Source: Tetrahymena thermophila SB210 (Eukaryota; Ciliophora; Oligohymenophorea; Hymenostomatida; Tetrahymenidae). From it: DNA of 64,000 nt. This document shows positions 35,705 to 49,086 of this stretch, one piece after another. A program made the position numbers and the translations under genes. A model generated the notes under the pieces. The model was not told where the DNA came from. It did no database searches and saw nothing but the letters and a program-made list of their open reading frames with translations. The stretch is from the NCBI RefSeq assembly GCF_000189635.1, contig NW_002476025.1, positions 239,103 to 303,102 on the forward strand. Reading direction: 5' to 3'. Each line of letters starts with the position of its first letter. The stretch's first letter is position 1.

Positions 35705-38700
35705 ATGATTGAACAATCTATAGAAGAGGAAAAAATCATATGCTGTATAGGCTATATAAATGGAAAGATAACTTCTAAAAACTTTACTACCTCATTATGC
35801 TTTGCATCAATATAAAAATATCTTTAAGAGCAACAACATAGATTTAAAAGCATTAAATGTGTCTCTATTTATACTCCAAAAAAGGAGCAATAGTAGATTG
35901 GTTTAGATACCATTGATGATGTTAAGGAAAAAATAAAAGAGATACAGAAATCTATTGATCATAATTATTTGAATATACCTCAACACCTGAAAGAAGAGAG
36001 ATATAGAGTAAACTGTAATAAAATATTAATAATCCAAATTTTTTTCTAAAATATTTTTGATAGATAAAAGCTTAAATTTTTAGGAAGGTTAATAGTCTTT
36101 GGATAATGATGATGATAGCAATTTACTTGGTAGTGAATATTAGTTTTTAAAAAACTTTATTACAAAAGAAAATGATGATATTCATCTGAAGGAAGAAATG
36201 GCTAGCTTTAATAAAATAGAAAGGTTTTTATTTCATATACTTACTTACTTATTTTTTATGCTAAAACATTTTCTAAATTAATATAAAAAGCTTTTGTTAA
36301 AATGTATTAAAGAACTCTAAAAATGAGTCTAAAATAAATACTGTAAACTAATAAAAAGATTAGTATGCAAGGATAAATAGCTGGATTATAATTTTAAGTG
36401 GAACGGAATAGGATTTAGAAGTTCTGAACGATTCAAAGATTGATGTAAAGACAAAACATGAAAAATATTACTTCTTTTTAAAAACAAAACATAATGACAA
36501 CGAAAAAAAAAATTATTTGAAAATTTGTACTGATGAATTATCGAATTATGCTAAGGAATAGATGAATTTTGTAAATATAAAATTGCTTCAAGTTAGTTTA
36601 GGGATATTTGAATTATACGGCGGTGCTTTATACTACAATTGTTAGTTTTAATTTGAAGTAATAAGCTATTTACTGAATTTTAGTATTTAGTAATTATTTA
36701 AAATATTAGGAAAACATAGACTATGTAAACACAATCAGCATCTATATGTAAAATGATGAATCAGAGGTAATTATATTAAATTAATAATTTATGTATCCAT
36801 ATAAATTTAATAAAATGTTTATTATTTAAATTATTTTCTATTTAGATTATTAGCAATAACAATATAAAATTAATATTTTTTTTTTAAGAGCAAGTAAAAA
36901 TAGTAATCGGTATCTATTGTGTTAGCATATAATGATTATTAGCTAAAAATTGAGTTTCCATATTTATATTGCAATGAAATAAGATTTGATTAAAGAGGTA
37001 AAAATATGTATTACTTTTAATTAGTTGTTCCTCCTAAATATTTTGTCAGAGAAAATTCAGCTAATATTTAAGAAAACTTGGATTAAAAAAAGAACACTTG
37101 GATTAGAGTAGATAACTTCTTTGCTCATGACATCAGTAATGAGCTTAAAAGAATAGAATTTGTAAACAATACAGTTATTTGTATTGAGATAGAAAATGAA
37201 ACAGTCAATACATTCTAAACGATACTTAAAAATTCTTTTTCAAACGTGTTTAAAGATACAGACCCTATTCCTATTTCAAATGTGTCACAACATTTTCCTT
37301 AAGAACCTGAAAATGATTTAGACTAATAATGGGAAAGACTTCTAAATAGATATTCATTCAATTTAAGCTATTCGATCTTAACACTAATATCTCACAATAA
37401 AGTAAATTAAATATTTTTGCATTTATTTGTGCAACTAAGAGGTTATTTATTTATTTATTTATTTATAATAATCTTAAAGCTAAGTGTCGTCAAATTAAGA
37501 GAATTTCTTGACTATATAGATCTTTAAATAAGAGATGGTAAATCAGAGTATATATTAGAAAAAGGAATTTAGTATTATTACAACTAAAAGAAAGAAATTA
37601 ATCGCCTCAATTTTACAGCTTTCTAAATACTTTTCTAGGACGTGTAAAGATAAGAAGTAAAATTAATTATTCCTGTTTTTAAATTAATTCGTTATTTTTT
37701 TTAGAATTACTTCAAAATTTAAGAGATCAGAGCTAAAAGAGATGTCAAAGTTATCGCAACAAGAAGGGTAAGTATTACTCCTAGTGGATTGATTTATAAC
37801 TTAAAAGAATTAGAACTGTCAAATAGAGTTTTGAGAATTTTTTAAGACTCAACTGATTCATTTATAAGAGGAACATTTTAAGATGATTCCTTAGAAAATG
37901 CAAAGCATATGAAGTATGTCTCAAGATATTTCAGGTAAAAGCTTAAATCCTTTAAAGTTTTAAACTGGGAATTTATTAATTTTGGATGGAGTGCTTCTCA
38001 ACTTAGGAACTCATCATCTTGGTTCTTTCATGAAACTGAAGTTCTCAAAAAATAAGATGTAATTACAAGAATTGGTGATTTTTCAGGTATTAATCCTCCA
38101 GCTAAAAAATCTGCTAGAATTGGATAATGTTTTAGCTCAAGTACTCCCTATATCTTGAAAGAAAGACCTAACATAGTAATAAAATTATTTAATATTAAAA
38201 ATTTAAATATTTAATCCTTTTAAAGGAATTCATTGATGATATTACTACACCCTCAGCAGTTTAAGAAGTTGATGCTAATGGAAATATTTGCTACTTTAGA
38301 TAAAAGAAAAAAGTTTTTACAGATGGTATTGGAACTATTTCATAAGATCTTATAAGAAAAATATCAGTAAAATTTAGATTAATAAAATTTGTAATCATAA
38401 ATCTCAAAATTAAATAATATTAATAGGATCATCTTAATGCCTTTTTTATGTGTGCTATATAAGTAAGATATGGAGGAGCTAAAGGAGTGTTGACAATTGA
38501 TTATAAAAGTGATAAAAAAAATACAATATAGTTGAGAGAAAGTATGATAAAATATAAAATTACAGATGAATAAGACGAATTAATAATTGATATTCTAGAT
38601 AGAAACAAATATAGATTTGGATATTTGAATAGGTAAGTCATTATCTTACTTAGATCACTAGGTATTGAAAACGAATAATTCATCTAAGCTCAGCAAGAAT

Positions 38701-41275
38701 ACATAGAAGAGTTAAATAAGTCAGCATTGAAAGATGCAAGTATATTTACACTTTTTAACACAGATTATTCAAAGGATGGAACAAGATTATTTCCAATCAC
38801 CCATCTTCTAAGAAGTATGTAGACAAGTAGGATTGATATGGCCTAAGATATATTCTGTAAAGGAGTTATTCATACCCTCAAAAAAAGAGTAAATTAAATA
38901 TTTAAAATATATTTTCAAAATAGATAAATTAATGAAAAGCTAATATTTCAACATAAAATATTAACAAATATTTAAACAAAAAATTTCAAGTTAATACAAT
39001 AAAAATTTTAAGTTATCCTTTCTAGTAAAAAGTAATTTTTAATTAGAAAATGCTATTAAAATATTTATTTTTTATACCATCACCATTTAAATAAATAATT
39101 GCTATTTAAAAATGAGAAAATTACCGTACTCTAAGTTAATTTTGGACCTCGAATTTTGAATTTTTTTTTACAAATTCTGATATCAATAATAAGGGTTTAG
39201 GTTTTTAATAAACTAATAAATTATTCACAAAAATCGCAAAAACTATGCTAAATATGAACAGTTAATTTTTAATAATGAATAATCATAAATTTAACAAGTT
39301 ATTTAATTTTATTAAATATTTATATTCTTATATTTTTTCAATAAAGAATATTGATTAAATTATTAAAAAATATAATTCATTTTATTAATTTTGTTTTAAT
39401 ATTTTTAGGGTTTTTATATTCTGAGAAAGAAGAGTAACATTTTTCTTAAAAAGAGTGCAAGATTGATGGGTGTTATAGATGAATATAATGTGTTAGAACA
39501 AGATGAAGTTTTTGCATATATAAGTTAGGATTCAGAAAAATCTTTCTTTTAAGTTGAGGGAGATGTAATTGTAGTTAAAAACCCATGTTTACATCCTGGT
39601 GATATTAGAAAATTAAAAGCTGTTACTTTGGAAACTATTTCGTAAAGATTAGGAGAAGGAAAAATAAATCCTGTAATATTTTAAAGTTTTTATAAATTTC
39701 TAATTTATTAATTTTATGATAGTTTAAAAAATTAAGGAACATCCTAATATTCCCTTAAAAAGGTAAAGAGCCTATCACTTCATAAATAGCAGGTAAATTT
39801 TTTATTTTTCAAATTACTTTTTTTTAACTTAATTTATATGTAAAAGGTTCCGATTTGGATGGTGATTGCTATTTTATTTGCTGGGATTAAAGATTTATTC
39901 CCTTGGAATAGAAAGAACCTTTTAACTATGATGAAGATGATAATAGTTAAAAAAAATAAATCTCATAAGAACAGTATGATATAGAAATCTCTAAAAAGCC
40001 TAATACTTAGTTTAAAACTAAAAATCCTGTACGAGAAGTGATTGATGATAATGAATAAATGCTAGACTTTTTTATAGATTTTATAAATAATGAAAATCTT
40101 GGTAAAATAGATAATTCTCATTTAGTCTTTGCAGATAAAAGTCCATTATACGCTGAAGACCCTAAATGTTTAAAGTTGGCATCACTACATGCATAAGCTG
40201 TAGATTATGCAAAAACAGGTATTTCTCCTTAATTACCAAAAAACCTTGCAATAAAAGAGTACCCTGATTTTATGGAAAAAGATGACAAACCATCTTATTA
40301 ATCATAAAGCATTTTAGGTAAAATATTTAGTGAGTTAATTTAATTTGATAATTTTTAATCATCATTTAGGTATTTTATATAGACAAGTAAAAGACCAGTA
40401 TGAAAAACACTGTAAAAACGATATAGAAGGAGATAGATCTTAAACTTTTATTGATAATAATTTAATATTCAATCCGCCTACATTTGTTAACGAAATTGTA
40501 GATGAGTAAGAAAATAAAACTTATCTTGAATAGGAAATTGATTTCGTAAAATTTTCTTTTTCAAAAATTTATTCTTAGTAAAAATATATATTTATTTATA
40601 ATTTGATAGGCTATTGAAGCAAATAATCAATGGAATATAGAAATAAATAATCTCAAGCAATTCTTTGGTGCTCAAAATGAGTTTGAAATTTACACAGGTA
40701 ATTTTTCCAAACTCATAAAAGTAGAGAGGAAAAAAAAGATGAGTGCAGAAATAGTATAGCAAAGAATCTTGTCTACATTATTAGCAATAAAAAATAGGTT
40801 TGAGCTTTTGTTCTTTAAAAATTTAGATGAAGATAGAGATAGATTTTATGATGAAACAAACAGAAAAAAATATTATAGTAAAAAATGTAAAATAAGAGCT
40901 ACTTTATGGTATATCATATGCTACTTAAGAAAACCTGAACATATTGTTTAATATGCAGTAAACTTTGAGAAAGATTCTTTACTAGGACAGACTTTCACTT
41001 TTTTGAGTCAATAAAAATATTTTGGAGAAACAATCATAAGAGGAAATAGAAATCCAAAAACTATTCAATTCTTCAATGAAAATAATGATTATGTTGGCTT
41101 ATCATGGTTTATAATTAGTAATGTCCTGTTAGAAATAAAGAAAGATAATGATAACTATAAAATGAATGAATAAAAATAATAAAAAAGTGAATAATAAATA
41201 AAGGAATTTGAAGATTATAAAAAAAAATTCTATTAAAATGATTTAAATGGATACCATTCTGACGAATATTTATGA
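35705..41275 (+). CDS. RDR1: RNA-dependent RNA polymerase of the cellular QDE-1/RDR family (1425 aa)
   Basis: Fourteen exons: 35705-36007, 36084-36223, 36291-36657, 36710-36766, 36889-37401, 37480-37656, 37705-38175, 38226-38366, 38427-38888, 39409-39672, 39723-39792, 39847-40317, 40370-40545, 40610-41275; 1426 codons with TGA. The catalytic region has the family's hallmark DLDGD (about residues 991-995, inside GSDLDGDCYFICWD), which binds the catalytic Mg2+. It also has RVSITPSGLIY, GDFSGINPPAKKSARIGQCF, NPCLHPGDIRKLKAV and FPQKGKEPITSQIAGSD. The enzyme copies RNA templates into double-stranded RNA for Dicer and small-RNA production. Tetrahymena is known to have one such gene, named RDR1; the symbol rests on family identity. 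Introns are 49-78 nt except introns 4 (122 nt) and 9 (38889-39408, 520 nt). Both catalytic blocks are intact. Confidence 0.95.
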
Positions 41276-41790
41276 TTTTCAGCTAGTTAGCCAGATATTT
41301 ATTTGCTAGATATAGCATTAAAAGAAATTTAAAATATGTTATTTATATATTTTTAATAATACTTTGCAAAAATTTATGCTAACAAGTATTTAATACAATA
41401 ATGATACATATATAAAATAAATAAATGTTCAAAGACAAACTAACAAAATATAATTCATAAATTTTTCTTAAACAATTTTATTTATTTAAAAAAGGTAGAA
41501 AATTTTGTAATGAAATTATATTTTTAATTAAATAGTAAAAACATATTTTATCTTTTATAAATCTTTCAATTCGTAAATTCAAAATAAATAATAAATCTTA
41601 TACATTAATTTGCATGAAAAGGATAGTGAATTAATTTTATATTAAATATTTGAGATCATATAATTTAATCTAAACTGTAAAAACAACAATTACTGATAGA
41701 AATCATAATAAAAAAAGCATTAGAAGATTAATTTGATTTTTAATTAAAAAATAATAAATAATTGAGTTTAATTCTACATAGAAAAAAAAA
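41276..41790. other. Intergenic region
   Basis: About 515 bases between the polymerase gene and the TPR gene, same strand. AT-rich; no sign of a separate gene. The spacing permits independent promoters. Confidence 0.7.
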
Positions 41791-42933
41791 ATGGATGGTG
41801 TAGATATTTAAGAAGATAATAATCTAGATGATGATTGTGAAATCGTATTCTTTGCTAATAAAAAATAAATTACATATGATCAGCCTATTGATTTAATAGA
41901 AAAGCAAGTAAACAATGAGTTGATAAATTATCCTAACAATGTAGAATTGTTATTAATAATTGGATAGATAAATTTAAAATTTAAAAATGATTCAGTTTAG
42001 GCATTATAAATTTTTAAGCGAGTTTTAATTTTAGATCCGTTAAATATAGACAGTAGAATAGAAATTATAAATTTATTGATACAATAAAAATAATAACAAA
42101 ACACACAATATATAGAAATACTTATTTCAGAATGCATGAAATTAGACCCTAATTATTGGAGAGTTACATTCATGAAAGGGATGTATTACCTTGCTTTTTT
42201 TAAAAGCTAATAAGCAATTTAAGTATTAGAATAAGGAAACTAAATATTCCAAAATAATATATGGATTAATACCCTTTTGGCATAATTATATAGCGAGTAA
42301 TAAAAAAACAATTCTAAAGTACTTTTATAGGAGGTAACATAGTTTAAGAAGCTTAATTACCAAGTATTGACAGGAATAGCACTTACTTATTTGAATTTAA
42401 AAGAGTATGAATTAGCATAGTTTTATTCAGATAAAATTTTAAAGATAAATAAAAATTCCTGTCCTGCTTATAATATTTAGGCTCAAATAAACAAATTTTA
42501 TCATAAAAATTTAGAAATGTGTTTTTAAAATTCATTGAAATGCATATAGATAGATTCTAATTAAGTATAGGCAGCTTATGACCTATATCTATACTATTTG
42601 AATAAAGGAGATGAGAAAAATAAAGATATTTACCTTAAGAAAATCACTTAGCTATAAATGACTAACTAATAAATATTATATTAAGGTCTTTAGGAAATTT
42701 ATTCAATGCACGAAAACGATTTAAAATTATCCAATTACTATTATCGTAAAATAATGAGAGTAAATCCTAAAAATCTGGAAGCTAACTTAATATTTTTATA
42801 ATAAGGATATTTTGAGGATAATGAAGAACTTTTATAATCTTCTATAAATTTTTTAAATAAGCAAAAATTATAAAATTTTGATGATATTATGGACTATAAT
42901 ACAGTGAGTTAATTGAATTTTTAGTTTTTGTGA
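41791..42933 (+). CDS. TPR-repeat protein (380 aa)
   Basis: Intronless frame of 381 codons. After an acidic N-terminus (about 25 residues) the protein is alpha-helical, with tetratricopeptide-like repeats. Examples are VELLLIIGQINLKFKNDSVQ with LQIFKRVLILDP, the block starting LTGIALTYLNLKEYELAQ and containing YSDKILKINKN, and KLSNYYYRKIMRVNPKNLEA. The 34-residue spacing and the [AY]...A....P pattern fit TPR superhelices, which bind peptides or proteins. No membrane or targeting signal is seen. It lies 515 bases downstream of the RNA-dependent RNA polymerase gene on the same strand. Whether it acts with that enzyme is unknown; adjacency alone is weak evidence in a ciliate. Confidence 0.82.
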
Positions 42934-44087
42934 TTGTCCATAATAATTAAAAATATATTTTTTATTTTAATATATGTATTTTAAATTTAGATTTTTGAAT
43001 AAAAAATTATGTTTACTCAAAGGAAAAATTTTAAGTTGTTTGATTATTCTTTATTGCTCATCTGTTTTTAAAAAATTTTTATTTTTCCTTATGTGTAAGC
43101 AATCATTTTTATTGAGATTTATTTTAAGAAGTTATTTATTTGAGATCATTCTTAAAAAGGCATTTTTACTGTTTAAGCAGAATTTTTATATATGATCGAA
43201 CCCTATATTTTAAAGATATGATATCGAGGCTAAATGTATATAAAATTTAGATATTGCAAAATAAATGAGAAATAAGATAAAATTAACGTTCAATATAAAT
43301 TCGACTTTTCAGATAGATTAAAAATTTTAATATTATTGTACTTATTTCATACCCATAATTATAAAACCTAATAAATATAATTTAAATTCCTTTATTGTTA
43401 TTAATTTCAATTTTAAAAAATAAATATTAATTAAATGGTAATATTGAGATAAAAAAATATTTTCTAAAAATTTAACCTAATTTCTTTATAAAATAAAAAC
43501 AATAGTAAAGCCAGCATCAAAAATTAAAATCGATAATTAAAAGAGTTTTCTCTGCTATTTATATTCGTAAAAATGTGAATAAAACTTCCTAAATTTATTG
43601 TTGACTTGAATATACTCTTTTATGAATTTTAAAAACACAAATATAACCAATTTTAATTTAATGTTTTAAAAATTGAGAAACTTTAAGTTAGTTAATTTTT
43701 TAATGAAAGTTTTTGCAAAATTGTATTTACAAATGAATAAAAATGATATATAATAAATAAATAAATAAATAAAATAAAATAACAAAATCAAAATAATTAG
43801 AATTTTTTTAAATTGTTTTTATAATAAGAAGATTTTAAAAATAAAATTAAATTAAAAGTGTATTGACAATATAAGTGTTTAATAATTAATTATATATTAT
43901 ATTATAATTTGAGAAAAAATAAATTAATTAAAATATCTTTTAGTTTGATTGTTAGTTATTACTTGAATAGTAAAATAGTTATTAAGATTATATACAAGTT
44001 TGTTTTTTTGGTTCTTATTGTTTGATTCTTTATTGGTTATTAATTAAAATAGTATGTAGTGTGGTATATGATATTTTAAATTGGTTA
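42934..44087. other. Intergenic region between convergent genes
   Basis: About 1.15 kb. A plus-strand stretch at 42974-43195 lacks any TAA, TAG or TGA for 73 codons, but it has no Gln codons and no conserved look, so I do not call a gene. The rest is AT-rich with ATAA simple repeats near 43740-43780. Confidence 0.65.
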
Positions 44088-46769
44088 TCATCCTATTCTA
44101 TTAGAAATAAATTTTCCTATGATTGCAATTATTATACTTACTATACCAATGATACCACTCTCTAACATACCATTGGTAATTTTAAAACTTCCAATCTTAA
44201 ATGGATTTTATGTTTTATCAAATTTAAGTTCTTCTATATGGGTATCATATGCAAGAACTATTTCTTAAATATAAGCACAAGGAGATTATTTTTTTAGCAT
44301 ATAGACTTCATCTTTAATTTTCTAAACTGCTTACTGGTAAAGATAATTAGTAGTCTTGAATGAATCATCGAAATATCTACTTCTCATTCTATAAATATCC
44401 ATAACTATGCTCTTGTTATTAGTAAGAATTGAATCGTGAAGTTCAAATTAATAATTAATGCTAGCTCCATAGTAAAGAACATTGACTAGGACAATTAAAA
44501 CACATACAGTTTCAACTATCAAGATTATATTAAAGCACTGTTCTAAATGAATAATAGATGTATAATTTAAAACTAGAACTACTATGGCAATAATTGCATC
44601 AAGTACCATTCCGCTCACATTAGCTTAAACTCTTATGTCATATCTTTTTCCATATTCTTGGCAAACATGTCTCATCAGTTGCCATGCCTTTAAATTTGAG
44701 CTCTTAAATATATTGATTGTAGGAAAAAGTTTCTTAGCATCTATATTTCTCAGCTTTCTAGGGGAAATCATAAAGGCCATTTGCTCCATCATATATATCT
44801 AAATATTCAAATTAATTAATTAAATTATCAATTTTTGAATAATCACTGATGTAGAAATAATAAGAAAATTCAAATTTAATTTATATCGCATACATAAAAT
44901 GATATAAAATTCTCCCAAATTTTAATTAAGATAAGAATAAAATACCTTTCTTTTCATATCAATTATTCCTTGGATGATTGTCCATACTGTGTAGAAATAT
45001 AACTTATAAGTCATAAAAGCAATATTTAAAGTAATAATCCATTCATACCAATTTGCATTGTTAAAAAAGTTCATATCATTTTCAGCTATCTTGTAAATTA
45101 GTGGTATTAAAGCTCTGGAAACTGAATATACAAATGAAATATTTTCTGCATTATCTATTGAAAATTTATAAATCATTTAAAAGTTATCAACAATTTCTTT
45201 AATAACTCCATAAATGTAAAATGTTTCAGTGTTTTTATTTGTAATGTTTATAGGCTCTGGTTAGAATGTAAAATCTTTCTATTTAGATTCTTTGCTTAAA
45301 ATTTCATTATTCTATTTAATTTTTTTTATTGTTTCTTATTCAGGATCTACAATGAATTCTAAATAAAACCAGCTTGGATCAATATCATAAGCTCTTTAAG
45401 CAAAATAGATTTCTTCATAAATAATCTATTTAATTTTTTAATTTAAAAAAATATTTTATAATTTTAATTTAAAATGAATTAAAAGTATTTAATTTTCTTT
45501 CTTTCCAAAAAAAATACTTAAAAGAAAGGCAATTAATTATGTCTTGCTTGCTTACTTCACAATTAATTTATAAAAACAAGCGAGATGATAATAATCTGAA
45601 ATTTATATTGTTCATTTTAATTTTAAAAAAAATATTACCCTGTTGGTTTATTCCCTCCAATCAAGCAGAAAGAAATTACTCATTAAATCTTTAGCATCAA
45701 AAGTGTGTTCTTTTATAGCTTCAATATAAGATGGATCAAATGTTGCATACTTAACAACGATGGTAAAAATTCTATAAAGCATGCCAATTATCAAGTAAAT
45801 TATTTCAGATTAAAAAAATACATAATGAGGACGATAATAAAAATATAGAATTAAAGCTGTAGCACTCATTAAATAATAGAGAAACTAATAATAGAATCCT
45901 CTATTCATACCCCAAAACATTAAATTTCTTGGTAGACCTTTGCCGAATTTATAGAGAATAGGATTTGATAAAGGTCCTAAAAATATTACGAAGAGTGCAT
46001 GATAGAAATAGAATTCAAAAAATAAGCCAAATCTAAATTTAACAAAGTAGCTTTTAAATTTTGTTATATCACGCATGATGCGATCTTTTTAGTCTTTTAG
46101 TTTTTTGTCACCATCTTACTTGAAATAATCTTCTAGAACTTAACTACTAGAGTAATATTAGCTTCTTTTAGTAGAAAGCTCTCCATCATATTTACTCATT
46201 GTTTGGAGCTACTTCTGTTGATTATCTTAAACTTAATTCTATTCTGAAAAATTTAATTCCAATTTCCTATTTTCCTCTAGGTCTGAGCCTTACTTTTAAA
46301 ATTATTATTTTTCATAATCATCGTTCTCCGGTTATTGTTAGTAAATGCTCTACCTTTAGAATTTTAATTTCTGATTTATTTGTGAGCCATTTCCTAATTT
46401 TTACTCGTTTGATTTCTCTGTATTTTGAGGTGAAATATTATTTGTATTTCTTCTTTGATTTACTAGAAACTCTTCAACTGTTTCATTCAATATTATTTTT
46501 GTATTGATGATATTTTAAGTTGTATTTTCTTCCAAATTTTTAATTGCAATATTGTTTTCACTTTTTATTGAGCGGCTCATTTCAAGTTGCTAAACATTTT
46601 TCTGACTTATATGGGTTTTAGGGGTATTTAGAATTTATCCTTTTATTAAATGTGGTGTAGCTGGTAAATTTAGACAATCATAATCACCTTCAGCATATTA
46701 AATTTGTTTTACTTTATAGTTGTTGGAATTAGATATTCTATCTATTGTGTCATATTTATTGTCAATCAT
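44088..46769 (-). CDS. Multipass transmembrane protein of unknown function (773 aa)
   Basis: Three exons on the minus strand: 46769-45639, 45425-44946, 44798-44088; 774 codons with TGA. The first 240 or so residues are polar, Gln/Asn/Ser-rich and likely cytosolic. Hydrophobic spans follow: FGLFFEFYFYHALFVIFLG (about 248-267), QFLYYLMSATALILYFYY (about 295-312) and EIIYLIIGMLYRIFTIVV (about 322-339). Further spans are WIITLNIAFMTYKLYFYTVW, MVLDAIIAIVVLVL, an IILIVETVCVLIVLVNVLYY span, and a final GIIGIVSIIIAIIGKFI near the C-terminus. About seven spans in all, with no pore, transporter or receptor motif I recognise. An ATG at 46199 is in frame, but the 190 codons above it are open and protein-like, so the upstream ATG was taken. 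The frame remains open a further ~44 codons upstream without another ATG. Confidence 0.85.
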
Positions 46770-49086
46770 TTAGATTTTGAATTAAGCTAATTTTTGTTTA
46801 ATATTGTTTAATCTCTCAAAATTTCTTACTCTTGTTGGTATCAATGGTTTTTTAATAATAAGGTATATTTACTATGTGATAATTAAATCGTATTTTGCTC
46901 AAGAGCAAGCAATATTTTTGTGAAAGCTTTACCAATTAATTTAAATTTTTTTTTAATATTTACTAAAAATTATTTGATTTTCAAAAATCCCCAATTAAAA
47001 TACAGATTACTTATATAAATTATGACAAAAAGTAACAATTTTTTTTTTTGGTTAAGTAAAACAAATTGCTTATCTATGCATTATCTAATTAAATATGAAT
47101 TGAAAATTTTTTCTGGAAAAATTAATTTTCTATTTGATTGCGCTAACAACAATTTCTAATACAAAAAATAGTCTTTTTTTGTTCCAGAAAAAATTTATTG
47201 CCAAAAATTGAGTTAATTCTTATAAAATTTAAAAATGGCTACTATAATATCTTAGATAGAAAAGAATAATTGATTATATTTACTTTTAACTCTTTTTCTA
47301 TATCAAAACCCTTAATTTGCTAATTAAATATCATTTGTATCCTTTATTATTACCTAATATTCAGTGGGCGTAATTTTTTAAGATATATATTTTAAATTAA
47401 TTACAAAATACAAAAAACAATCTAGTAAAATCTTTGATACACAAAAAAATTTAATTTTTATTCTTAAAAATATTCAAATTAAATATCTTTTCTTCTATCA
47501 ATTAAAGTAGACTTATCATAGTAAATTTTATAAGTTATTTATAAGCTTTCTACTTTTTATTTTTTCTTAGTTTAAACAAAAAAAAAACAAGTGTAAACCT
47601 TTTAACTTCTGATTAATTTCTAACAAAATATGTGTCTTCTAGAACTCTTGTTATAATTTCATATAAAAGAAAAATTTTAATAATAATACAAAATACAAAA
47701 ATAAGAATATTTGTTTTTTAAATGAACTAAATATAGAAACTTTCTATTAAATTTATATGCTATGCTGAGATAAATTTAATTTAATTTATCCTAAAAATTA
47801 TTATTATTATTATTATTCTTATCTTTCTACTTCTTTATTATTGATATAATTTAATAAATTGAACTTTACTGTATAGCTTCTCAATTTAAAAATTTAAATT
47901 TATAAAATAACGTTTTCAAATAAGTTAAAGTTTTCTATTTCAATTTTATTAATATAAAATAGACTTGAATATAGTATATTTTACAGCTAAAAATAAAATT
48001 TTTATTTTTATTCTTTTAGATTTGTAAATTATTTTAAGATTTTATATTTTAATCATTGTTTACAACCAAATTTTTATTCAGACTAAATTTTTAAAAATTA
48101 ATTGCTAAATTGCATTAATATAAATTCTAATGTATATTCTAAAAAATATAAAGTTATAGCTCATATTTCTGGAACATTAGATCTTAATACTTGTTTTATA
48201 AATTGATCATTAAATAAAATGTAAGTAATTATAGCAGCTAGTAATTAATAATTAAAAAATGTAATCTATGATTTCTAGAAAAAATATGACTTTATAATTC
48301 AATTTAAAAAATATTTAAATTAATCTGCTTTAAAGTTATATTTTATTGCTGGATATTTTAAAATATTTATTACTAAATTGTAAATAGCTTCCGTCTTTTC
48401 AAAGTTAAAATAAAAAAAATATTTTAAAAAATTAGCTGATAAAAATTATCTAAAAAGATTCAAATAAGATTATTTTAAAGTAAAATATAATTGATATTAT
48501 TATTAAATGATTGTTAGTTGATATTAAATCTTTACTAAATATTATTTAAATTTTTATGACTATTTTATTATCCTATTAATCTATATTTTTAATTTTTATT
48601 TAAATTAATAACTAATTCTATTATCATTTAATTTCCTTTCATAAAAATAAAAAACACAAATTTTTCAAAAATTTTAATCATTCATTTATTTTTTATCAAA
48701 TCTCTCCAATTTTTATATCATATTTTATATTTTAAATATTTTAATTTGTTAAAATATTAATTTTAGAAACAAGAAAAATAGAAATTTTTATAATAATACT
48801 ATTTGGTTAGCAAAAATATTAAAAGTACTTGATTCTAAATAAATATTGAAGAAAAAAAAAATTAATTATTCATCAAGTAAAATATGTTTACAACATTCAG
48901 TAAATCTGATTTATATCTTATAGTTTTTTAAATATAATATATTTAATGATAATTAATTCGATTAATTTAGTTAAGGAGCAAATAATTAATTGTATTTTTT
49001 TGGATAAAGAATAAATCAAACATAATATTAATAAATTCAAACTTTGTTGCCAAAATAAGTTAATTTATATTAAATTTAGTGTAGCC
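46770..49086. other. Long intergenic region between divergent genes
   Basis: About 2.3 kb, very AT-rich. It includes a TTA trinucleotide run near 47797-47818 and a poly-T tract near 47040. It should hold promoters for the membrane protein (minus) and the coiled-coil gene (plus). No coding region seen. Confidence 0.7.

Noticed and set aside
38889..39408. H/ACA or C/D snoRNA in the long polymerase intron
   Set aside because: No convincing C box, no D-box-linked guide and no hairpin-hinge-ACA layout found.
42974..43195. 73-codon plus-strand frame free of TAA, TAG and TGA
   Set aside because: Contains almost no Gln and is a run of Phe/Leu/Lys/Ile typical of AT-rich DNA; no splice-linked neighbours and no recognisable motif.
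46199..46507. 102-codon plus-strand open frame
   Set aside because: It is the antisense of the N-terminal exon of the minus-strand membrane protein; that strand reads as Gln/Asn-rich protein in the ciliate code.
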